A DNA stretch of 64,000 nt from Ectobius pallidus (lineage: Eukaryota; Arthropoda; Insecta; Blattodea; Ectobiidae). The stretch lies in contig CAXKWD010000002.1 of NCBI GenBank assembly GCA_964059195.1, positions 150,119,042-150,183,041 on the forward strand, in the 5' to 3' direction. This document shows, piece by piece, positions 10,607 through 22,151 of this stretch (position 1 is the first letter of the stretch; each line of letters starts with the position of its first letter). A model generated the notes under the pieces. It was not told where the DNA came from, did not search any database, and saw nothing but the letters and a program-made list of their open reading frames with translations. The translations under genes and the position numbers were made by a program.

Positions 10607-11413
10607 AATGCAGTCAATTAAGAACAAAAATATACATGGATCGGGAAAAAAACCTGTTCAAGAAGTAGGGTGAAGTTTGTGCATAGGGGTATGTGTATCT
10701 GTGAAATATAAGAGTAATAGGCTATATATATACACTCATCTTTGACATGCTTCTATCCAATTTTTATAAAAATCTCAAAATAGGTAAAACAAATAACATT
10801 AAAGAGAATTTTATATTGTAATCAGAATATACAGCTATTATTTTAGAACTAGGCCTATAAAATTTTAAATAAGGGACACTTCAACATTTTTTAAAAAGTC
10901 AAGAATGAAACTTAAATATTCCATATACCATAGATTAAACAAACTTGAAAATTAAACAGATTTATGTTGCTTTCTAAAAATGGCTTTTCTGATCATAAAA
11001 AAATTGTAAGCATATGAAAATTTTTCTACAGAAACAATTTTTATGTTCTCATGCAATAAAGTGTGTAAAATATAGGATTGAAATTAAAATTAAAAATTAA
11101 TTTATACACATACAGTGATTGAAATTTGGATTGTATCCCTTCTGTTGCAAATCCATTATAGAGTTTGAACAAAATTGAATAAACATAGTAAATTTTGGAA
11201 GTTTAACCTATATTTTGCCTTATAACCAGATAATTGATGAACTTTTGATATTGCAATGGTTGACAACATTATTTGCAAGAGGCTTTGAGAAGATTCTTGT
11301 GACAGCTACACTCCGCTTCAGCTTCAGTTGTGTAACCTACATTTGCTTCACCTAAATCCACTGACTCAGCTCCTGAATATAAAAATAACAGGGGCACAGA
11401 AAATGTTTCTTAC
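10607..11413. other. Noncoding stretch, possibly intron of the folate-receptor locus
   Basis: AT-rich. A short minus-strand frame at 11269-11372 follows an AG and has acidic residues and SCHKNLLKASCK before TAA. Its phase does not match the upstream exon and the gap is only 41 bp, so I do not call it an exon. Confidence 0.4.
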
Positions 11414-11608
11414 CTTTACAGTCCATGGTCCAATATTTGGTGAGCATTCATAAAAACACAAATCTTGTATAAAATGCCTCTTGCATTCTTCAGACATATT
11501 CTTCTTATGACTGCAGTGGTCATAATTGAAGTTGTAAAGTTCATTTGAAAGATGAGCAGTTCTTGTAGTATTATGTGTGCAGCATGAGCGGGATTTCCAA
11601 GGTATGCA
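11414..11608 (-). CDS. Folate receptor-like exon (host gene, partial)
   Basis: A 195-bp, phase 0-0 open block is bounded by a strong acceptor (poly-pyrimidine then CAG before 11608) and a strong donor (GTAAGAA after 11414). It reads CIPWKSRSCCTHNTT, then NFNYDHCSHKK, then ECKRHFIQDLCFYECSPN and IGPW. These are hallmark strings of the folate receptor / riboflavin-binding family: a Cys-rich, secreted or GPI-anchored vitamin-binding fold whose cysteines form disulfides and whose Trp and Tyr residues line the ligand pocket. Seven cysteines are present in 65 residues, with no stop. The previous exon (signal peptide and DGKHH-type start) and the next (the SWRKER...CWW-type part) were not found nearby. 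The gene may therefore have long introns, or this may be an isolated duplicated exon. Confidence 0.8.
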
Positions 11609-12590
11609 CTGAAAAATAAAATGCTTTCAGTAGAAAAGAAAGAAAGATGCTAAGTCAGAAGGCTTCAAACTAAAGAACTTTACAACTAACAAAAGGTTTT
11701 TATCTATAACATACAGTATACTCAAGCCTTTCTATGTATAAACTTTCTGCTATTAGCAAATTTTTGCACAACAAAGTAAAGTGCCCTTTTTTTAAAATTG
11801 AGAAGTTGCAAGTCAGCTGTTTACCACAGAGATTCCCATCCAACTTTTAGCATCTCTTTCCATGAACTGCAATGAAAATTGTGTGGTAAGACAAGGCAGA
11901 AATTAGTAGGATTGCCATATGTTAAGGACTTCATGGATACTCTCCTATTTTATAGTGTAAGGACAAGTCCAGGCCAAAAAAATTAAAACTCGTGATTTTG
12001 TTTAGTTGTTTCAATTTTTGAAAATGTTGATCAACTTTAATTGCTGCCAGGTCACAACTCTTACTACAAATGAAATTGTAATCTTCACAGTCCCCTGTGG
12101 CATAACTGAAGACCCTGCAGACCCCGTGATGCGGGAGGGCCCGATGTCTTAAGAGTTCCAAAATGAAAACAGGAAAAAATCAATGTAAATATATTGTCAT
12201 AATGGAGGGGGGAGGGAAACAGGCAAATGAGTAAGAGAAGCAGAGTTTGCAAATTTCAGTGAATACACCAGTATATCAACTATCAGCAAACTGAGCACTG
12301 AAAAATTCAATTTAAAATGTAACAAGAGCCTGTTGTTTGTCACTGTGCCATGGGTCGCCGACAATGCACTTATTTACCTTAACAACTGAAAATGTAATTG
12401 TTGATTTTTCCATTGCATTTATTAATGCGTTATTATTTAGGCAAAGGCAGTATTGGAGTGTTGCTTGGATGATGATGATATTAATAATAATAATTGTTAT
12501 TTTATGTAAACTTTTGTTTAACATTTTTTTAATACTTATAATTATATTTCATGTTTCTTATTTATTAAGTGTCCATCTGTGTATCTGTAA
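11609..12590. other. Noncoding stretch
   Basis: Upstream of the folate-receptor exon on its strand. A minus-strand frame of 76 codons at 11931-12161 shows no recognised motif. A simple AAT run lies near 12482-12496. I could not identify the preceding exon. Confidence 0.4.
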
Positions 12591-12880
12591 GCGCGATAAC
12601 TCAAATACACTTTATCGGATTTTAATGAAACTTGGCATATGTGTTTATAATGTCCATAGGAAGAAGCCTATACATATTGGACTAAATCGGTTGACCAGTA
12701 CCGGAGTAAAACCCAATTTAGTGTCTATTTTAAAGGCATGATAATCCAAATACGCTTTATCGGATTTTAATGAAACTTGGTACACAACGTTCATAATGTC
12801 CATGGGAAGAAGCCTATTGATATTTGACCAAATCGGTTGACCGGTATTGGAGTAATGCCCAATTTAGTGCCTATTTTATG
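12591..12880. repeat. Two tandem copies of a ~145-bp unit
   Basis: Units start near 12591 and 12736. Each contains CTTTATCGGATTTTAATGAA, then AAGAAGCCTAT, then AAATCGGTTGACC. The copies differ at scattered sites and have no coding capacity. Probably part of an unidentified dispersed repeat. Confidence 0.8.
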
Positions 12881-15330
12881 GTAATACGAGTATATTAGAA
12901 GGAATTTAACAAATTCAAATCGGTTATCCTGACAACATTTTGTTTTACACTGATCATATATGGCTTTGGAATTTGCAATACAGATAGCCATGATATATTC
13001 CTTTGCATTTAATTATCAAACTAGTCATGTTTATTTCGTTGATCAAGTTGAATACTGTTTATATACAGAAGGTATATTACTGTGAAATAATTAGACCTAC
13101 GTTCATTAAGTGGAGTTCTTCGCCAGTGTATTTTGTGAAATGTTGACATATTTTAAGAATTTCTTATCTCAGTGTATATGAGTTTGAATTAAGGTTAAGT
13201 ATGTTCTTCCACAAGCCCTGCTTAATGAATCGATCTGGATCTTAACTCGGAGATAGATTACAAAAATAACTTATTTTGTTCACATCATAATTTCATTTAA
13301 CTTATCACTGATTAAATAAAAGCATTCTGCCACTTTGTTTTATCAGTTTACCTGATTTTATTTCATATTCAATTCTTCAAGGTAATGATAATTATTGCAT
13401 TGATTCATAGGTGGCCTTGATCTGCGAACCTCATTAATTCATTATACATGGCCAGCTATTTCATGTGCTGCTTTGTACATTTTTTGTGACAAACAAAAGT
13501 CGCATTATTTTTTCCATCATGCTCAACAATTACATTTCATGATTTGTCTTAATAAGGCTATATGTCTGACATCATTTATTTATCATTTCGCTCATTAAAG
13601 TAATTTAATATAGGCCTATACGAGATCAATTCGCATTAATATTTCTAACTTTGTTTTGTTATGAATTAATCTCAAACTAATATTTTATTGTGAATTTTAT
13701 TGATTTATTCTTTACTATAAGTTATTATGTAATATATTTTTGCACTGGTGGCACTGTTGTATGGTAGTCTGGCTGCAGGTCCTCACTGCTGTATAGTAAT
13801 AACTTTGAAGACCAATGCTGCCGCTGACCAAGCCATCCCCACTTGGCAGATCCCACGATGTATGCATATATATGTAGCACAGAAATATCCTAGCCAGGAA
13901 TACTAGGGGAAGGCATAACCATACACACACAAGGAAAATAGTGGAAGGAATTGGATATATATATATATAGGGACCACAAAATATTAATTAAGAAAAGTAA
14001 AAATTTCAGAATATTGGTTTTATTACAAAAAAGATTTGAGAAAAAAGAATGAATTGTATCTTACTAAATGACCAATAAAAATTTAAAATATAAGCAAAAT
14101 TTATTCAGCGATATATAGTTGAGAATTTTGTTATAACTTCTTTTCACATCGAAATAACACCAAACGAAACTATGAAGTTTCGACAATACAGAATTTAATT
14201 AATTGTGATACACTGTGATGAAACTATACATTTTTCAAGTAAATGGCATGAGGCCTGAAGTTAAGCATTGTAATGGTGGTTGTGATAAATCAAGTAGTCC
14301 CGCCTGGTAGGTAACATGGCTACAGCTTTGAAGGTTATGACCAATACATGATATTATAAGAATCGAAAAATTGAGTGAAGAAAGAAGAAAAACTAGAAGA
14401 ATATAAGAAGAAAAAGTTTGGCTGACGAGCATACATCCGTCATCATGCATACGTTACAGGCACCCAGATTGCCCACTTGGTAGGGCAAAGAAATTTTGAT
14501 ATCATGGCCGAAAAGTACTTTAAATTGCAATATCAAATAAGCAGAATAAAACGACTACATAATGAATTTATAAATAGCAACAAAGCAATATAAAAGAAAA
14601 TAAATTAATCAATATACCAGTACAGAAACTAAAGAATATTCTGATCACCTGAATATGCAAATACCACGTAGACAACCACAAGCGTAACAGTCAATCCGCT
14701 CAGGTCACCATCCACTCATCGACTGCAAGACAAGAGAGCAAGACAAAGGCGCACATCCTGCGAGTGCATGACATATAAGCCACTTGGCGAAAGTAGTCGC
14801 ATAGAATGAAGATAAAGAGAGCAGCACTAGTGGACGGCGGTGATTTGAATTTACAACATTACTAGAGTTAAACTTTTAATTACAACTCTTCAACAAGACC
14901 AAGAATTAAGTTTGTGTAAAGTAATTTCAATTTACAACATTACTGGAATTAAACCATTAATTATCAAATCAAGAAATGTTTGTGTAAAGTAATTTTAATT
15001 TATAGCATTAGAAATAAGTTTGTGTACTCCACACCAGCTAATTTAATCTTACTAATGTTTGTTAGTGTTCAATCTAGATTCAATCATGTAGTGCACACTA
15101 CAGCACCAATCAGAGCTTATCCCTTTAGCCACTTGTAGGCCCTGTTGCATCTTCCATGATTCTTCACTTTTTAAGTCAACCATTCTCAAAAGCACATGCC
15201 TTTCAGACCACTCGGACATTTCACGTCTTTTAAGGGCTATTTGTAATAAGAATCTTCTATAGTAACTTCAGGATGTTACAGTGCATCTTCATTCATGTGA
15301 GTTATAAGAACTCGACATTCATATATAAAT
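12881..15330. other. Noncoding stretch
   Basis: AT-rich with a short (AT)n run near 13955-13968. Short frames at 13715-13930 and 14235-14450 show no recognised motif. I see no gene here. Confidence 0.45.
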
Positions 15331-15591
15331 TCGCGGGTGCGCGGGCAAAGAGAGTTAAGTCTGCTTTCTTGTTACTGAGAATTAGAGTGTCTTAACACAC
15401 TTTACCCGCCTAACATCGCTTCAGAGATGGATAAACCCATGAGGAACACATCCATAACTACCGTACGTTTTTGAATACGACTTACTGGACTTAACACAAA
15501 CATAGAGAACATATTTTTTATCTATAACTCTATGGGCATATCTCAACTTTTGAGGATGGTGGACTTAACTATCTTTGCCCACGCACCTGCA
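15331..15591. mobile_element. Short MITE with ~31-bp imperfect inverted repeats
   Basis: The left end has GGGTGCGCGGGCAAAGAGAG then TTAAGTC. The right end is the inverted form, GACTTAACTATCTTTGCCCA then CGCACCTGC. AAT precedes the left end and follows the right end. There is no coding capacity in 261 bp. The family is unknown. Confidence 0.6.
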
Positions 15592-16482
15592 AATTAAAGA
15601 TATGTCAACTAATCGTTAAACTTCTTAAGTCACCACACGTCTTTTTGGGGCTAGAAGCCTTCTTTCATACATTTTGCTCAGTGCTATTAGGAAGATGATT
15701 TCCAGATAGATACTTCAAGATGCCAACTATGCATCGTCTAATTTATGAATCGTAAGTACTCTACAAGCTCCACATCATCTATCAAATAAACGTAAGTTGC
15801 ATATTGGCAGTTTTCTACACAAGATTAGCCAATTTATTTCAAGTGGGATCTTCAATTCTACATCTTCACTTAACGAATTGTGTTTAATTCAGAGGCATTA
15901 CATTGATCAATTCATTATAATTTGTTAATATTAATTTCAACATAATCAGAATTCAAACTGACAGAAATTAAACTTACATGATTTAGGACTGATTAATTGT
16001 AGCTTTGCACTCTACAGCTTAAGTTTTACAAGAAATATAACTATCACTGTTGTTATTGTGAATGTACTGCATTTTTGCATGGCTGGTCCTCCGGTTTTCA
16101 ACACATAACACATTAAACTAAATGATTGTAATATCTATGTAGTTAACTTATTATTTGGACATCAATCTATCACACATGTGATAAACAAATTAAACATCAT
16201 AAATCACATTTTAGACAATCAAAATTATTCCCTGTGAAACTTGAAGATTAAACATTCATCTGTGTAAATAGTTATTACATCAAGAAACTTCAACCAGAAT
16301 TTTGTAAAATATATTTCATATATTTGTATTTGCCATTGTTTGTTTACGGAAGGTTCAATAAATTGTTGTATCTTTCATCCTACGTCTTTTTTCTGAGATG
16401 TGTGCAGTAAGGGCTATTCAACCTAATCCTGCTTTTAAATTTAACTTTGCAACTATTAAGTCCACTTTGACTCTTGCTGCCA
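15592..16482. other. Noncoding stretch
   Basis: AT-rich sequence with no recognised gene, repeat or inverted structure. Confidence 0.45.
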
Positions 16483-16578
16483 CAATAATATTAACAATAA
16501 CAATAATAATAATAATGATAATAGTAGTAGTAATAATAATAATAATAATAAAACACTAACAACAACAACAATAATAAC

Positions 16579-16629
<51 letters not shown>
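16483..16629. repeat. AAT-rich microsatellite
   Basis: Interrupted runs of AAT/AAC/TAG trinucleotides, with a pure AAT block at about 16580-16629. The apparent 61-codon poly-Leu/poly-Tyr frame across it is an artefact of the repeat. Confidence 0.95.
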
Positions 16630-16630
<1 letters not shown>

Positions 16631-16993
16631 GCAAATTTGAATGCCTCTGAGCAGAACTGCCCCGTGGGTGAGGCAAGTGTGCCCAGGACTCACTCTAGAG
16701 GCCCTGCGCCAAAAAGGAAAGCATTAAGTAGGTCATTCAGGGAAAAGTTATAATTTTTTCTGGGGATTCAAAATATTTACACTTGTAATGTCACTAATCT
16801 AATGGCTACTTAAAAGAAATTTATGGTGGATATCTGACGGCAACGCTATGTTTTAAAATTGACAATAAGAATTCATAGACCCTTAAACCAAAAGTCTGGG
16901 TGTTCCACATTAAACAAAATAAAATGATGGACAATGAGGCATCTCTGGAAGTGAACTTATTACCGCAGAGATGCCAACCTTGAAAGGTGGTTA

Positions 16994-17182
16994 TCAGTAG
17001 TGTGAGTCATCAATGTTAACCAAAAAATCACAATTACAGGTTTCACAAAATACGTGATTCGGTGAAATGTTTGAAGGTCCGAGGCAAGGAAACTCTTCTG
17101 TATACTGCTTTCGATACTGCTGATTTGCCGCAGTTCGTTTTTGTCCATCAGACTCGTCACTGGTTTTACGTTTACAAGACAT
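16994..17182 (-). pseudogene. N-terminal BED-type zinc finger stub of a hAT transposase
   Basis: ATG opens 62 codons. After a Lys/Arg-rich start (MSCKRKTSDES), the frame reads YRKQYTEEFPCLGP and then FCETCNCDFLVNIDD. The C-x2-C pair after a F/W-P segment is the first half of a BED finger, which binds DNA in hAT transposases. A stop follows before the His pair. The rest of the transposase is missing because of the internal deletion, so the frame is probably non-functional. Its layout parallels the exon at 18627-18794, but the residues differ, so the two come from different hAT families. Confidence 0.6.
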
Positions 17183-17290
17183 ATTTCCTCAATATTCTAC
17201 TTGCACTGCAACACTCAATAAAACTTCTAGCAAGCAACGGCGTCGTCAGTCGTCAGCGGCATTACAGTGATAATAAAAAAGAGGAAATAT

Positions 17291-17358
17291 GTTAACACCA
17301 AAGATGTTATAACTACAATTATGTTATAACTGTAAGATATAACATCTTTGGTTAACAC
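17291..17358. repeat. 68-bp near-perfect palindrome
   Basis: The arms read GTTAACACCAAAGATGTTAT on one side and TATAACATCTTTGGTTAACA on the other, around a short AT-rich centre. It lies in the presumed 5' UTR of the hAT derivative at 16966-17626 and could form a hairpin. Confidence 0.8.
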
Positions 17359-17626
17359 ACACTTACGTCAAAGATTGTAGTCTCCAATGTCTCCAATGTC
17401 GCCAACACAACGGATGTTTTCTTTTACAAACTATTTCTCATGATAACAGTTGGCAGCTCTGCTGACACATTAACTTCTTTTTATGTTTGCGGGAGAAACG
17501 AAACATTTTAAAAATAGATATTGGGATTCGTAAAATCCGTAATATTCAGTACAATTTCCGTATTGCCGTAGGAAATTCAAGAAAATCGTTGAAACTACGG
17601 GAATTCCGTAGCAGTTGGCATCTCTG

Positions 17627-18546
17627 TTACCGTATGATATTTTCCACGGTTTAGGGTTAGGGAAAACATACAGCCACCTAGTCTTAGTATGACTCAATAG
17701 TTGCCTATATTGTACATCTACAAATCCACAAAATTCCTTAAGACTTTCAGTGCGTACTGTGTAAATAGAAAAATAATTAAATATTTTTAATACTATGGAA
17801 TCAACATCTAATGCGAGTCCTGCATCAATACCATGTTGAATACAGTTATGTAAAACGTGAGCAGGGCAGCCTACTCCTACTAATCTATCATTTAAATTGT
17901 TTTTCAGGTGGGCGGAAACATTATTTCCCAATCTGTTACCAATTCCACTAATTCCACCAAAATTTGTATTGGTATTGTCCCCAGAAAAAGCAACACATTT
18001 GTTATCAATACCTCTACTTCTAAGAGCATCGCATATGTAAGTTGCAATCGTTTCAGATTTTTCATTTGGAGTGCTTTTGAGTTCTATCACCTTTGTTTGA
18101 ATTCCCCCAGATTTAACGTCATAGTATTGAATTAGAATTGGAAATAGTTTCACAGAACCATGGTTACTGCCGTCTGTTGCAACACCAAAACATGAAATAC
18201 CCTCTAAAGCGTCACTAGACACATTGACAGAATGAGGTGACAATACAGAATTAATAATTGCTTCTGTTTTAGTGCGAGCACATGACATTTGTTTAGCTAT
18301 ATCTGAGTCTTTAAATAACACTTTTTACAGTTTTCCTGTACAGTCCATTGATTTAAAACTCTGATGATGTTTGACTGTGTGAAAAGATAGGGTGCCTTCA
18401 GCTGCATGGGCCAGATCACTAAGTTTGGAATCCTTTTTTGCAAAAAAGTCGCCAACTTTAGACAATGATGCAGCAGTACGAACCCCTGTTTTGTGTTTAC
18501 CAGTGTTTTGATGAGCTTCTAGGTCTAACCCCCTGCAAAATAACAA
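17627..18546 (-). pseudogene. hAT transposase core remnant
   Basis: Read downward, 18325-18546 shows LDLEAHQNTGKHK (the His pair of a BED finger) and SLSKVGDFFAKKDSK. A stop at about 18325 is followed in frame by 17627-18321, with LFKDSDIAKQMSC, GISCFGVATDGSNHG (first catalytic Asp region), CVAFSGDNTNTNFGG (second Asp region), GCPAHVLHNCIQHG and HTKTRWLYVFP. These match hAT-like transposases common in insects. After KPW the frame enters the inserted element at 17626, and the C-terminal dimerisation domain is not recognisable below 16966. The apparent first codon at 18321 is GTG, not a real start. At least one nonsense codon plus the insertion make this a pseudogene. Confidence 0.8.
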
Positions 18547-18626
18547 TTATATGCCTTATTATAAGTTATTCTTTATAACAAAAGCTGAACTATTATAGGC
18601 GAATTTCCAGTGTCATAATATGGTAT

Positions 18627-18794
18627 TTACGTACAACCGGCTGCAAGATGATAAACCTTGCCTTTATTGGCAACAGAAACGAATGTACCAGGTGGACAGA
18701 CAAGACATTCTGCCTCGGAGGTGATTCTTCCCGGCCTGAAGTCAGGAAATTGTTTCTGTAAATCGTCACTGAAGACACATTTGCATTTTGGCAT
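18627..18794 (-). pseudogene. First exon of the hAT transposase
   Basis: ATG at 18794 opens 55 codons with MPKCKCVFSDDLQKQFPDF and AECLVCPPGTFVSVANKGK. This is the Cys half of a BED-type zinc finger. The matching His half sits at 18325-18546 after a possible intron ending TTTTGCAG. Candidate donors (AAG before GTTTAT, or GTACGT) do not restore the expected phase, so the junction is uncertain. Confidence 0.6.
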
Positions 18795-19879
18795 GATTTG
18801 GATTGAACATTAACTACTCGTATAAGCATCACTTCACTTCACAACAACCTACAAGCAACTGAGAGTAGAGCAGTTGAAAATAATCATTTTAATTTGAAAT
18901 GATTAGAAGCCGAGGTATCTTGCATTGTTGCATATTTTACGTAATGCTTTTAACTGGCCGCCTCGCAACTCGTATTTCACAATAATTGCCAAGCCAGTTA
19001 TTTCAATAGCTCTGAAATCGTAACTTGAGCTCGGCACCGCAGCGACATAGAAAAGAGAAAAGTCTTTAAAAAATTTCTCATTGTTGGAAGAAAGGTTAAA
19101 TTCTTTAGAGTTTGCGATTGTGAGAGTTTTATTTCTGCACTTTCAAGTTGAAGCAGTTGTATAAGTCAAAACAGAGGACATTTCTCCATTTTCCTAAAAA
19201 TCCGCCCAGACCATTTTTAGGGTTCACAAAAGAGGACATGTCCAGGTAAAAGAGGACGTCTGGTAACCCTACCACGGTTGAAACATGCCACTGAACCCAT
19301 ATTATGCTTGCACATAAATCATTTTGTTAGCGGGCCCAAATTAAACTTAGCAAGGGGGCCCAACCTTTCTCAGTTACACTACTGACTGTCCCTACTTTAT
19401 GTAGACTGTCTTTATTATTTATATATTTCATTTTCGTTGAGGGTTATGTTGATTTGCATAATACTTGTATCCACCTTAAACTCACAACTTATATTTTTTG
19501 AGATACCCTTACATAGGAGGCCTAAAATCTATGTGATTTACATAAGTAGCCTATATAAAAATATGTTGTAACATTAATTACAAACTGTTGTAAAGTCATA
19601 TAATATAAAACAAAACTTACCTCCTAAAATAGTACAATATATTCGTCAATGAATTAAAATACTAAAAATTACAAGTCTTGCCAAAAAATAATTAGTGTGT
19701 TAAAAACTTGTATGCCTATGTAGGGTCCTCTTCACTCTTGATAAAATGAATATGTAAACAATTTTTGACTCAATAGTTCATCTTCAGTCCTTAATCAGCT
19801 GTGTCTCTCCTTGCCCCATTTTATTCAGCAGACGATTTAAATTGATGATACCTATGTTGTTGTTTGCTCATAGGCAATT
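18795..19879. other. hAT 5' terminal region and flanking noncoding sequence
   Basis: 19190-19271 holds GTCCTCT-type subterminal repeats and the hAT terminus. 19272-19879 is AT-rich with no recognised feature. Confidence 0.5.
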
Positions 19880-20110
19880 CTACTGGTACTGCCACAAGTG
19901 GACTTCTTTATGTACAGTATATGCTTTCCTGCAAAGTTCTTCACCTATTATAGATCTGATCTCAAGTTGGTATGAATTTCTCAGCACTTCGCCACAAGGA
20001 CAAGAACACAGAACATTGGCTAATATTTCATTCTCACTGCTGCATTTGTTACAGAGGATTCCATCATGAGTTCTACCTGGAATAGTTTGTAGTAAATTTA
20101 ATAACTTCAC
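19880..20110 (-). pseudogene. C-terminal fragment of a non-LTR retrotransposon protein
   Basis: The frame has VKLLNLLQTIPGR-like start residues, then CNKCSSENEILANVLCSCP. It goes on with GEVLRNSYQLEIRSIIGEEL and YTVHKEVH. The C-x2-C...C-x3-C knuckle followed by RN...IRS...EEL matches the region after the reverse transcriptase in R2-like or related elements; the usual His of the knuckle is replaced. No RT domain is present, so this is a 5'-truncated remnant. Confidence 0.6.
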
Positions 20111-20562
20111 AGAACTCGCTGCAGATCAGGCTTTGGTGATGTCAGTTCAGAATACAACATTTATCAACTATCGATTTGGCAAATGGTGTCTTGTTTTTCA
20201 TTCCTGAAGTATGGCAATGCTAGAAATCAGGAAGTAGAGTGCTCATGTTTAACCAAACTGTGACTAATCTTAAAATGAATTTGTGGGAAGAATGAATCCT
20301 GAATTGACTTATTCTTTTTAATTCCTATGTTTTTAATGTTATAGTATGGTGACACTGTGAGTTCATTGATTGCATAGGGGTCACCTCAATAAGTGGCCTG
20401 CTAACAACCTGATAATTTTAAAAGATGGTCTTCACAGATGATGCAATGGTTATTTACTTTAGAGTATATTTAAGGTAGCCAAGGAGTCCTGGATCTCCCC
20501 CCCCCCCCCAAATATCCTCGCATATCTAATAAAAACATAATTAATTCACAGTATTACAGGTT

Positions 20563-20853
20563 CCGGGGTACACCATGGCATACTGATTGAGGAACTGTGC
20601 ACTCGGGTTTGATTCCTGATGTGGTTGGTGGGATTTTTCCATTGGTCTAATCCCTCTGGTGGCACTATGGCCCTGGGGTCGACTCAGCCTCTAACAGAAT
20701 TGAGTACCAGTATTCCTGGGGATAAAAAAAGCGGCCGGTGCAAAGGGCTGACAACCTTGCCACCTTCATATGCTGAATGTCTCAATCTGGGAGACTCCTG
20801 GAACCCTAAGGGCCTACACGACCCTTAAAGGGATTACTTTACTTTTTTTTACC
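20563..20853 (+). mobile_element. tRNA-derived SINE, copy 1
   Basis: The head has a degenerate A box and a B box GGTTTGATTCC near 20607. The body, TGGCACTATGGCCCTGGGGT then CGACTCAGCCTCTAAC, is shared with the copy at 62993-63302. It ends in a T-rich ACTTTACTTT tail. ATTACAG flanks both sides (about 20553 and 20854), giving an imperfect target duplication. Confidence 0.85.
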
Positions 20854-20978
20854 ATTACAGATTTTGGTAAGTTATCTCTTCTGTGGGAGCTCCTATAGAT
20901 TTTGGAGATAAGTCTTTATTGCCCTCCCACAAATAACAACCTCTATACACTCCTGCTTTGTATTAAGTTAATAATAAA

Positions 20979-22151
20979 TAGGGCCCGGATGTTTATGACC
21001 TAAAAATGTTAGAAATATGCAAGCCTTTATGACCTAAAAAATGGCGAAATATGACTAATAATATGACCTAGAGACAATTTTTTTTTTCAAAATCTTGTCG
21101 GTTTTTTCAATTAAAATTTTATGAGAACACATTAATAAATAATAATATTAATCTTTATTAATAAATTTTTGAATTTATTTAAACAAACAATAAGACACAC
21201 TCGACACTACACAAAATGAAAGAAATGTTTCATTATGATGGACGGTCACAAAGAATTGCAATAACAGGTCACATGCATTTTAAAGTTTTCAAATAAAAAC
21301 GATCTTCTATTTTCACTCAGCATTGACTTATATCGGAAGAAAGACCGATCAACGTCGCAGGATGCTGTTGGGGCATATTTGAAATAAGTCAAATCATTAC
21401 TGTTGAATTCAGGCTCACCTTCGTGGAATGTCACTGGCTTACCACTTAGAAATCACATTAAATCGCTTTTTAGATTCTACCTTAACTTCGCACAGCTTAC
21501 AGAACAGAATTGTGCCTTAGTTTTAGGCATGATAAACCAAGAGTATTGAGATTGTGATGAAGCACACCATGCAGCGAAATCTTTTCAATAACTGAGGGAT
21601 GGTTGTTCCTTCCTATCACCCCTTCCCCTTGGCACCCCCAAGAAGAACTTCTACCTGCTCAAGTTATTTACAGAAGCAGTTAGTTGACCTTGCTATGAAA
21701 ACTGACAATAGCCATCATAATATCTCCGTTCGCTTTCTTTGCATCTGTCCCTTTTTACGCATCTCTCTCTTTCTCCTAATTCTCAGAAATATACGTAGGC
21801 CAACGTATATTTTGTGAAAGTATTTTTAGAAAGAAAATACTGAGAAGTTACAAGCAACAATTCAGGGGTGTTCGAATCCCATCTCTGAGACGGCTGTAAG
21901 CAAATAAATGAAAATGGAATAAAAAAAAACAAAAGCATGGGAAAAAATAAAAATGATTGAAAATATGACCATAATATGAAAAATGACGGAAAAATGACAA
22001 AAAATACTGAAAAAGCTAAAATATGACATTATATGACCAATGAAAATTGCATAATTCTAATCACATTAGATGATATCATGTTTAAATTATATTTGCTATG
22101 GTAACATCACAAAGGAAAAAAATATGACATATCATAAACATCCGGGCCCTA
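20979..22151 (-). mobile_element. Non-autonomous hAT derivative, copy A
   Basis: The ends are TAGGGCCCGGATGTTTATGA and its complement. The 8-bp ATAATAAA lies on both sides (20971-20978 and 22152-22159), diagnostic of hAT insertion. Many subterminal TATGACC/GGTCATA words are present. Its coding remnant is on the minus strand. It is almost identical, in inverted orientation, to 24517-25688. Confidence 0.9.
21246..21434 (-). pseudogene. hAT C-terminal dimerisation domain remnant (copy A)
   Basis: The 62-codon frame contains YFKYAPTASCDVDRSFFRYK and LSENRRSFLFENF. This is the core of the hAT C-terminal dimerisation domain (the usual CDVERSFS motif) and ends at the natural C-terminus. The first residue may be exon-internal. 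The same 62 residues occur unchanged in copy B. Without the catalytic part it is not a working transposase, but it could be translated. Confidence 0.8.

Larger units (their letters stand above)
16966..17626 (-). mobile_element. Internally deleted hAT derivative inserted in a hAT transposase
   Basis: The ends are inverted: CAGAGATGCCAAC at 16966 and its complement ending at 17626. The sequence TTACCG flanks both sides (16960-16965 and 17627-17632). Read on the minus strand it keeps a 5' region with an upstream palindrome, then a BED-finger-like start of a transposase (16994-17182), then the far end. The catalytic core is absent, so it would depend on a full-length relative. Confidence 0.75.
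16700..19271 (-). mobile_element. hAT-type DNA transposon remnant
   Basis: Read on the minus strand, the element begins at 19271 with TAGGGTTACCAGACGTCCTC, followed by further GTCCTCTTTT words. Such ends are typical of a widespread hAT group. The transposase (18794 downward) follows and is cut by another hAT derivative at 16966-17626. A short continuation is possible at about 16800-16965. The 3' end was not found, so the lower bound is approximate. Confidence 0.55.

Noticed and set aside
11269..11372. Last exon of the folate-receptor gene
   Set aside because: Phase does not match the upstream exon, the intervening 41 bp is too short for an intron, and residues do not resemble the family.
11906..11960. 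Second terminus of the hAT element at 19271
   Set aside because: TAGGATTGCCATATG is only loosely similar to the TAGGGTTACCAGACG end and lies too far away without supporting duplication.
16491..16676. 61-codon minus-strand frame of poly-Leu and poly-Tyr
   Set aside because: It is the translation of an AAT microsatellite.
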